Source of the DNA: Odontesthes bonariensis
Taxonomy: Eukaryota; Chordata; Actinopteri; Atheriniformes; Atherinopsidae
NCBI RefSeq assembly: GCF_027942865.1
Contig: NC_134515.1
Location: 2,734,839 to 2,798,838 of the forward strand
DNA length: 64,000 nt
Direction of reading: 5' to 3'
Below are positions 25,301-35,798 of the stretch, piece by piece. Under the pieces are notes generated by a model. That model was not told the DNA's origin. It was given only the letters and a program-made list of their open reading frames with translations, and did no database searches. Each line of letters begins with the position of its first letter. Position 1 is the stretch's first letter. Position numbers and translations under genes: made by a program.

Positions 25301-28300
25301 GGTAAAAGGGGGCACGGCCACAGGAAGCGGCGCTCCCACTGTGCCGTGGAGTGCAGCGCCCCGACGGAAAGACACTGGGAGGCCCTGAGAGCCATGGGAC
25401 TGATGGAGGGAGAGGAAGGCCTGGGAGAAGGTTACAGAGCGGGGTAGGTACTCTCACCCTGATGCCCCCATCACTCTGGCACAGAGTCCAAACTGTGTGC
25501 TGCTTAGGAAAGTAAAGCCGCTGAAAAGTGGTTTTATTAAGACCTTCAATTCTCTTCACATTGTTCATGTGGAGACTTTCTTACTTTCACCCTTAAAGGG
25601 ATAGTTCGCCTCTTTTGACATGAAGCTGTGTAACATCCCATATCAGCAACATCATTTATGAACATCTTCTTACCCCCTGCTGCGTCCTGTGAGCAGAGTT
25701 CCAGCCTCGTTTTGGTGTTGATGAAGGTAGTCCGGCTGGTTGGCTGGGGTTTAAAAAATAAAGCGTTTTGATTCTCAGAACAATATGCGTTCAACAGAGT
25801 AATACATTTGCATCACAAAATGGTTCTCCAGGAAAAAGTCAGACCTCACAATCTCTTGGCCCTATTTTCTCTCCCTTCGTATCACTGCCTGCTGCCGCCT
25901 GCCGACAGCCGCGCCTGTTACGGTGTTTGCTGCTCGGAAGCAGGGGTCTGCTCAGTCTGCACGGTCTGCACAGCAGGTAAACAAAAGGAAAGGGAAAGAA
26001 AGGAAAGGAAAGGAAAGAGAAGGAAAGGGAAGACAAGGAAAGGGAAGGAAAGGAAAGGGAAAGAAAGGAAAGGAAAGAGAAGGAAAGGGAAGACAAGGAA
26101 AGGGAAGGAAAGGAAAGGGGAAGGAAAGGAAAGGAAAGGAAAGACAAGAAAAGGGAAGGAAAGACAAGGAAAGGAAAGGAAACAAAAGGAAAGGAAAGAC
26201 AAGGAAAGACAAGGAAAGGGAAGGAAAGACAAGGAAAGGAAAGGAAACAAAAGGAAAGGAAAGACAAGGAAAGGGAAAGAAAGGAAAGGAAAGAGAAGGA
26301 AAGGGAAGACAAGGAAAGGGAAGGAAAGGAAAGGGGAAGGAAAGGAAAGGAAAGGAAAGACAAGGAAAGGGAAGGAAAGGAAACAAAAGAAAAGGAAAGA
26401 CAAGAAAAGGGAAGGAAAGACAAGGAAAGGAAAGGAAACAAAAGGAAAGGAAAGACAAGGAAAGACAAGGAAAGGGAAGGAAAGACAAGGAAAGGAAAGG
26501 AAACAAAAGGAAAGGAAAGACAAGGAAAGGGAAGGAAAGGAAACAAAAGAAAAGGGAAGGAAAGACAAGGAAAGGAAAGGAAACAAAAGGAAAGGAAAGA
26601 CAAGAAAAGGGAAGGAAAGACAAGGAAAGGAAAGGAAACAAAAGAAAAGGAAAGACAAGAAAAGGGAAGGAAAGACAAGGAAAGGAAAGGAAACAAAAGG
26701 AAAGGAAAGACAAGGAAAGAAAGGACAGGAAACAAAATTAAAGACGAGGAAAGGAAAAGGAAGGGAAAGAAAGGAAAGGAAAGAGAAGGAAAGGGAAGAC
26801 AAGGAAAGGGAAGGAAAGGAAAGGGGAAGGAAAGGAAAGGAAAGGAAAGACAAGGAAAGGGAAGGAAAGGAAACAAAAGAAAAGGAAAGACAAGAAAAGG
26901 GAAGGAAAGACAAGGAAAGGAAAGGAAACAAAAGGAAAGGAAAGACAAGGAAAGACAAGGAAAGGGAAGGAAAGACAAGGAAAGGAAAGGAAACAAAAGG
27001 AAAGGAAAGACAAGGAAAGGGAAGGAAAGGAAACAAAAGAAAAGGGAAGGAAAGACAAGGAAAGGAAAGGAAACAAAAGGAAAGGAAAGGAAACTAAAGG
27101 AAAGGAAAGACAAGAAAAGGGGAAGGAAAGACAAGGAAAGGAAAGGAAACAAAAGGAAAGGAAACAAAATTAAAGACAAGGAAAGGAAACAAAATTAAAG
27201 ACAAGGAAAGGAAAGGAAAGGAAAGGAAAGGAAAGGAAAGGAAAGGAAAGGAAAGGAAAGGAAAGGAAAGACGCCTGCCGACAGCTGCGCCTGTTTGCTG
27301 CTCGGTCTGCACAGCAGGCAGTGATACGAAGGGAGAGAAAATAGGGCCAAGAGATTGTGAGGTCTGACTTTTTCCTGGAGAATCATTTTGTGATGCAAAT
27401 GTATTACTCTGTTGAACGCATATTGTTCTGAGAAGCAAAACGCTTTATTTTTTAAACCCCAGCCAACTAGCCGGACTACCTTCATCAACACCAAAACGAG
27501 GCTGGAACTCTGCTCACAGGACGCAGCAGGGGGTAAGAAGATGTTCATAAATGATGTTGCTGATATGGGATGTTACACAGCTTCATGTCAAAAGAGGCGA
27601 ACTGTCCCTTTAAAGAGGTGAACTATCCCTTTAAGCATTCAAGAGATCTCCAATGACAGTCATTCACGAGTTCATCACTATCCTTCCAGTTTTTTTTATT
27701 AGATTTTTCGTTCATATTGACACATATAATGTACCTAGGTAGACTTATTAAAAGGTAGTAAGAGGATAACTTAAGCTAACTTAACTTAAGCCAGAAAGGC
27801 TTCAATGACTGAACCTTAGTTACCCATTATCCCTTCCCACCCAAAAGAAAGTAAAACACAGAAAAAGGAGGAAGAAAAACAAAATAAAAACAAGAAAAGA
27901 GAGGGGGGGCATCTAGTGACTTTCTGGGTAAATAGTAGTTCTGTCTAGATATTCAATAAAGGGCTGCCAGGCTTCGTTGAAAACATTACCAGAACCCGCA
28001 AGTGAGAATCTAACCTTCTCAAGTTTGATATGAGTTAGGACCTCCTTAAGCCAGCTGTGAAGGGGGGAGAACATGTTTCCACTTAAAGTGGCCATGACTT
28101 GTGGAGTCCCCCAGGGGTCAATTCTTGGACCTCTTCTGTGTAGCGTTGACACGTTATTAATCAACATTTACCTCGAAAATAGCAGGGACACCACCTCTTT
28201 TATTTTAATTTGTTACGTTACAGTCCAAAGAGGAAGACTGTTTAAAATCTTGCAATCCTAGTATGTTATTTTAAGAATCAGTCTCATTCTGAGTCGTGCG

Positions 28301-31300
28301 TCCTATTTGGATTGGTAACCGGCTTTAGTAACTGTCTGTGACGCTCTTAAATGGGTTAACATAAACATTTATTCAACATTGCACAGGTATATAGGTGTAT
28401 AAACAATTGATAAGAGACAGAATATGGGTACTTTGCAATAGTTGTAGGGAAACACGGTTGAAAGGGAGAGATGACTTAGCTAAACGGGAGGACTAGTGAC
28501 CTGGGGTTAAAACATTAATACTGAGTCTGGTTCTTCACACGGAACTGCTATCACTTCGGCCGGTTATTTCCTACGGATCTCTGCACAACCATCACCTCCA
28601 GAGGAAGGATTCAGCACTCCGAGTTCAGCAGAGTTCCACTGCTCCAAAGATATCAGACTTTATGCACCTTACTTTGCCGTAGAGTATCGTGGTTATTTAC
28701 AAGGTGAGCGTCAGTCCTTGGAGACCACGTTTCCTTGGTTACCAGCGGCTGGGCGTCGTTGTTGGAGACCACGTTTCCTTGGTTACCAGCGGCTGGGCGT
28801 CGTTGTTGGAGACCACGTTTCCTTGGTGACCGGCTGGGTGACGTTTAGTCGGCTGTTCTTCTTGGGCCGGGCGGTGTGATTTAGCAAACACTCGCGTGTA
28901 TCGGACCAGACTTTTATAAAAAAAGGGAAGTCTAAAAAAATGGGAATTAATAGTTACGGAGTAAAATAGAGAGAGGACAGAAGAGTTGCGGGGAAAGACA
29001 AGATTACAAGAGGTCAAAAATTGTAAGCATAAGCTTAGGGGACAAAGGGAGTGGTCAAGGCTTGGAGGACCACAGGGAGGTCCCAGAGTTGCGGATTTTG
29101 AGAGTAAGCAGTAAGAGCGAGCTAAGAGGGGGGAGATGGTAGATATGAGAGAGAGAATCTCTGGTGCGCTCGGGTTTTAAACTCGAGGTCACATGTCAGC
29201 TTTCGTCCAATCAGCGTTTCACTGTCCCCCAACCCAAAAAGCTAAAAAGGGGGGTGGAACTGAGAACAAAGGGGAAAATTCTCTCTTTCAAATGCATTTA
29301 CCCACGTTACACTGATTTATACAATATAATGTTCTTAACAGGCAATATTGTCACATAAAAGCAGGCATAAACACAAATATGAGCATGAAACACTTATTAG
29401 CATACAATACTTCATATTATCATGACAAAAATGGTAATGACAACTTTGCTTGCTGTTAACTAGAATGATCTGCGGCTGTTTGGGTGTTACCTGTGGAATT
29501 AAACACTATTAGGTTATGCATTGCACATAATGAGAACATTAAACATCCGTAGTTGAAATTGTCCATGGTTGCTTAGGCTGACATAGTGAAAAGTGTCCGT
29601 CATCTATGTCCACTGGGTGGTGCTGTGGTTCCATGGCAGAGTTTCTATTAAATCCAATATTTCATAACTTGATAATTGAAGAAGGTACAAGAATGGCGAA
29701 TGTTTCAAAATGATCTGTAGGTTTGTCCAGTAATGATTTTCACACTTTCAGTCTACGGAAAGCGAGGTTTATAGTGGAATTTTCACTCTCTGAAAATAGG
29801 GAAGTGTGGCATTCCTTCAGGTTGGACCAGCAGGACAGTTGAGGCTACATCTGCTCTCTTATCAGGAGGTGTCCTACATAATTTATTATTCGTAGCTGGT
29901 CTGGGGGAGAGAAGACTCGGAAACAAAGAACCCCATTTAGTTGGTCTCACATCTGGCTCCGTTATCTCCTTTGAGCTGATCCGTTGAGAGGGTCGTAAAG
30001 AGGGTACGTTTCTTGATGTCAAGAAAGGTTGGATCTTTATGTAAACATCTCGGTGCTCTGTCTTTCCTGAGAGCACGCTACATCTGTTTAACTTGTATAT
30101 GCTCCCTTTGGGTCAGATATTGCAGAACTTTAACATCAATTATCACAGTTATGCAGACGATACACAACTTTATGTGTCTCTGTCACCGGACGACTGCAGC
30201 CCAGCAGACGTACTGTGTCAGTGTCTGGAGGAAGTAAACACCTGGATGAGAGAGAATTTTCTACAATTAAATGAAGACCAAACTGAGATCATTCTGTTTG
30301 GGAGCAAAGAGAAGAGGGTCAGCGTTGGTAAATATCTTGAGACTCGGGACCTTACAATCACTGACCAAGTTGGTAACCTCGGAGTGTTGATAGACTCTCA
30401 AACAGGGCCATGCAAGGCTCAGGAATAAAAACCATCTCAAGCACCATTACCTTCCAGGTTTTGTGCTGGCCAGAGTATAGCTTTCAAACTGTGGTCAGAG
30501 TTTGGGAACTGATAGTAAAAAGGGGATTCATTGGGTTTAGAGATAAAAACACAAAGACAAGGGTCCAACTTTAGGAATGTTTGGAGATCGGGTAAGAATT
30601 TAGGATCATTTAGGACCAAAGCTAGGATGCACCTCGAGGATAAGGGGATGAGTTTTAAATATTAGATACGCTGAAATGGTTTGACTGCAGTGAAAACAAG
30701 AACCAAAGAAAGCTCTATCTAATACACAGAAATACGCTGCATTTCACTGGAGGGGCTGGAGGCCAGTTCAGGCTGCAGCGATGCCGCACCGAGTCCCCCG
30801 GTGCTCATTAATATTAATGAGCGGGAGGTTGTTCTGCTGAGGCAGCTGTCAGTGCAGAACATGATGCATTTAGATGAAGACTGTAACTATTCATAGATGG
30901 ATTTACATCCGTTACTGTACACCGTGGGTTCATCGCACCGTTTTCCACTCATGCATAATACATCCACCTGCATTTTGAGAGGTTCAGAAGGTCCTTTGTT
31001 CCCACAGCCACAAGGCTTTCTAACAGGGACTGCTGAGTTCTGCTCAAATTTATTGATTGATTTTTTTTATTTATTTGTTTATTTAGTCATTTATTATTAT
31101 TTATTTATTTATTTATTATTAATATTAGTTAGTAGTAGTATTTTTTATTTTTTTCCCCACTTTATTTATTGGTTTTCACAATGTTAAATGATAGATAAGA
31201 CATACAGAAATACAGAAATATAAGAACACCCCCCACCCCAAGGGGACAAGCAAAAAAATAAAAAAATAAAAATAGAATAAAACATATTAATTAAAGAAAT

Positions 31301-34300
31301 AAAGACAAAATAAAGGTGTGTGAGAGAACATTCATGTGGTATTCAGTAATGATGAATGACAATACATAGTAGTAGTATTTTTTACTGGAATTGATATTAT
31401 TATTGTTGTTGTTAATACAATCATTGTAAATATTTAAAAAAATGTTGAGCTACTTGACTAATTTGAATTTCCCCCATTGGGGGATGAATAAAGTATTTTT
31501 CTATTTCTATTTCTATAAGCTGAACTCGGATATTCTGCAGACGCTAAGACTCCTAATGGAACCTGATCTCTTCCACCACAGGCCTTACTACGGGCACCTG
31601 GCCGTGTCACCGGACTTGTACTCCGCCAACAGTCACATGATGATGTCACCGGATGTCTATGCACCCAATGGCTATCTGCCCACATCATCAAACAACCAGC
31701 ACCCAGGTAGCAACTACCTGCCCAGTGTCTCCTACAGCTTGGACCACCTGGACCAACTGGAGTACCAGGTGAGTTTAGTTTTTAGGGTTCGTTTCTGAAA
31801 TGAATGCTGGCGTGTTGTTTTAATCTCTGTCGTGGTGTACAACTAGCCTAGCAAGCCAGACCCGTACAGCAAAAAGCTGTACAGGGGTCTAGTGAAGCTG
31901 GATAGCAGTGTGGGCGGGATAAACGGTTGTCTGTTAAGTTGCCTCTGCACTCAACGCCACGCAATAGGATGGCGCAACAATCAATCAGAGCGATGAAGAA
32001 GGATTACGTAGTCAGCGCGACGTACCTGGTGGGCAAAACTCCGAAAACGTCCTTTTTTTTCAAGAAAAACTTAAAGGAGAATTCCGGCATTTTTACAAAC
32101 ATATCCCATCTGTTGGAGACCCAGGGAAGTTTGCCAAAGGGAAAAACGCGAGAAATTTTCATGCCCGCTGTGCAAAGTTGTCCGATTGCGCTGATTTCCA
32201 TGAAAGCGGGCTCTATCGGGCAAGCTTTTAACCTTTCCTGGGGCTCTTAACGTGTATCAAAATACTTTTTACCGAATTGGCCGTGGTGTCAGTAGCAATA
32301 CAATTCAACCCAGGGGCTAACCATACCATTAGCTAGCACAGACATGATACATTTTGAGATTTCAAAAACAGCGCACCTACCTCTCTCAGCTTCCGTGTTC
32401 CACAGGCGTGCGCACAAATTAATCGATCGCCGAAGTCATACACTATAGTATTCCAAAATTGTCTTTTTGTCCACCAAAAACGACCCTCGGGAACCGAACT
32501 ACACATTGCCATATTTGTTATTGTTTCCTATCGAAATCTCAAAATGTGTGGCCAACTTTCCTGGGTCTCCAACAGATGGGATAGGTTTGTAAAAATGCCG
32601 GAATTCTCCTTTAAGTGCAGTTATCTGTTCGTCTCGCAAAGAAAACTGTATATTTAAATCTTCTAGAGTCGCTGCCAAAGCCAAATGGAAAGACTGTTGG
32701 CTGGGCGCAGCCATTGTTTACCTCTCTCTGGAACTAAGCGTCCCACCTCTGTCGTCACTAGGTAGCCCGGCCTCCGACCCCGCTCCTCACGATTTGATTG
32801 GCCCGATTAAGTTTCGATTTTCAGCCTCGCAAAACGACCACAACTGACTAGACTAGCCCGGGAGCAAATTCAATTTGCGGTCGCTAGGGGCGTCTAGATT
32901 TCTAGGCTAGTGTACAACATAAACCCTTCGTCGATCTGCTCTTCTGTTTCAGGGTGCGGAGATGATGCCCTATCAGCCCAACTCAGAGAGCTGCCTGATT
33001 GGCTGTTACAGCGCAGAAGAGGTGGAGCGAAATCATTTCCCCACACAGGTAGATGGAATCATTGCTTTGCCTCAACTCTTTTGGTCCCCTACTGATTCCT
33101 GATGTACGCTGATTGGGGGCATCTTCTGTACCCCGACTCAAACGCTTTTTTACCGTCTCTTTTAGTCCGACTATCATCCCAACTGGAGGTCGGACCGTCC
33201 TTTCGGCTACCTTCCCCTCAGCGAGCTCGACAGCGGGTTGGGCTGCGGCCCAGACAGCCCGCACCACCGGGTGGCGCTTTCTGAAGCCGAGACGGACGCC
33301 ATGTCGTCGCTGCCGGGCCACACGCCCTCCTCCCAAGGCTCGTCCTCCTCCTCCGAGTCTCTGATCTCCTCTGAGCCCAGCGACTCCGGCTTCCACAGCG
33401 TCAGCACCGGGGAGCACAGACGGCTGCACAAGATTCACGGAAGTCACGCTCATCGCCAACCGCACCACCTCCGCTCGGGCCACTCCCCTCGAGAGCAAAG
33501 GGGACGCTGGGACTTGGAGTCTATCCCCGAGACGACCCCGATGAGCCAAGCTGGAGCGCCACAGGCGTCCCGTTGCTCTGTGGGTAACAGTACGACCACA
33601 ACGGTTCACTTTCACAGAGCTGAGAGGAGTCCCACTTTACCTCGCCACTGTTCACCACCATCGCCCTCCGTTGGTAAGTACGGCTACAGAAATGATTGCT
33701 TAGGCTTTACTCAGGTCTGCTTCTACAGGCCTGGTCCTGGACGAGTTTGTTTGTTTGTTTCTTTATTTGTTTCAAATCTGTATCCAGAATAGAGTTTCAT
33801 AATTAGCTACAACACTAGGATTTAAAAAGGGGATGGAGGAAGCTTTGTTTTAATATTCCAACCCCTCACTCAACCGCTCACAAGAAAACAATCACAAAAT
33901 TCACAACAAAACAATCATAAAAACACAATTCACTACAATAACTCTCAACACAAACACAGGACAGAGACACAGACAGGCCCAGACAAACTCCAACCCTACA
34001 CCCCTCTACCCACAGAATATACATGTGCATTTACATATACATACATACACATACACATACATATATACACATACATATATGTATATATATATATATACAC
34101 ATACACACATATATACACATATACACACATAACATACACAAAATCCGTATATTAAGGGAAAATAAATAAATAAATAAATAAATAATAATAATACTACATC
34201 AGTAGTGGTAGTTGTAGCAGCAAGAGTAGTAGTAGTAGTTAAAATAAAAAAATAATAATAAGATAAAGAAAGTCTGATCAGAAAGCACCAAGATCTCATT

Positions 34301-35722
34301 CCGTAGTCCTTGCATTGCTGCGGACCACACAGTTTCTAAAGCCTCGTTTCCACTGTCAGTATGGGTCGGGTCGCTTTGGGGTGCGCCACGAAGCGAACCT
34401 GTTTATCCTCCCCAAGGGAACCGGTCCTGTGTGCTCGGTACCCCAAACAGAAGGGTAACGGGTTCCATGGTAACGGGTACCATGGGATCGGTGCGCTTTT
34501 GTGGGAAGTGGAAACACTGAAATAAGCGAACCGTTCTGAACCGACCCGTACCGGACTGCAGAGTGGAAACGGGGCTTAAGAGTGGTTAATGGAAAAAAAA
34601 CATCACTAGGCACTGGCTGCTTCCTGACTCCCCCACAATAGAGAAATGGAAGGATATAGTTAATGAAGTATGCATAATGGAAAAAATTACTTTTTCACTT
34701 TGCCTACAAATGAACAGATTTATTAAGTTATGGTCAGAATGGGTCTCCTATGTACAACAGTCACGGCCAGAGGAGTTAACAAATTGATAGATTTGGTTTT
34801 TGTGGTGTTGTTTTGTCTTTTTGTTTGTTTTATTTATTTATTTATTTAATTCTTGAGATTTATTTGTTTTGTTTCAGTTTTTCTCAGAATCTGATACACA
34901 GCTCTACTGCCTAAGGAAAAGGTTGCCCGGTCTCCTGTTTTTATTGAATTGTTTAAATAAACCCAGATGTTGATGTCCGAACACACCATGTACATCTCTG
35001 ATACATCCCTCTGTTATTTTTTTTTTAATTAAAAAAAAGAAAATGGAAAAAAAAAAAAAAGAGTGGTGAAAGGGTTCATTAACTCATTTGAGGAGTCGGC
35101 ACCGCCAAATGGCCATTTAATTGCTTAGACTTTGTCCTCGGTGAACGTGTAGAAACAAGCCGTTTCTTTTTAACTTGTTTGCATTCTAAAACTCAGATAA
35201 TACAGATAACATTTAAAGCTGCTATGGTCACAGATCTGGGTAGTGACGCAAAGAATGGGGTCGTGGATGCAAGTGGCTGAAATGAGTTTCTTTGGAGTGT
35301 GGTTGGGCTTAGTCTTAAGGCCTCAGTATGCTTCTCTGTCGCTATCCGTCAATCCGTCTCCGTGGTCACGGTGAGGCTCTCCGTCCTTTCCAAGTTCTCC
35401 GTCGGGATGTCGGATACCCAAGGCAGTTCACCTCCCGATCAGTAGGCGGCGCTATGTGAGACGACCCAATCTCTTACGTCTATGGTGAAAGTGGCTGGTT
35501 GGTTGTTCACCTTCCGGCTCCGTTCCTCCTCACAGCGAACGATGGCGAGCGACAGAGAAAGACTGTTGTTGGAGTTGGAGCTTGTTGATGTTGAAATGCA
35601 AATAATTCTGACCAAATGTTGACCGGCACACAGTAAACTCTTTCAGAAATGGCGGTGTTGTTGTTCTGAGAGCCGACCAATCACAACACTTGCGGTCTCC
35701 GTGAGTCTCCGTCTCCTCGACG

Positions 35723-35798
<76 letters not shown>

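Noticed and set aside
25808..27179. Lys/Arg/Gly-rich (429 aa) and Phe/Leu/Pro/Ser-rich (446 aa) open frames
   Set aside because: Opposite strands of the GGAAA polypurine array inside a transposon; composition follows the repeat.
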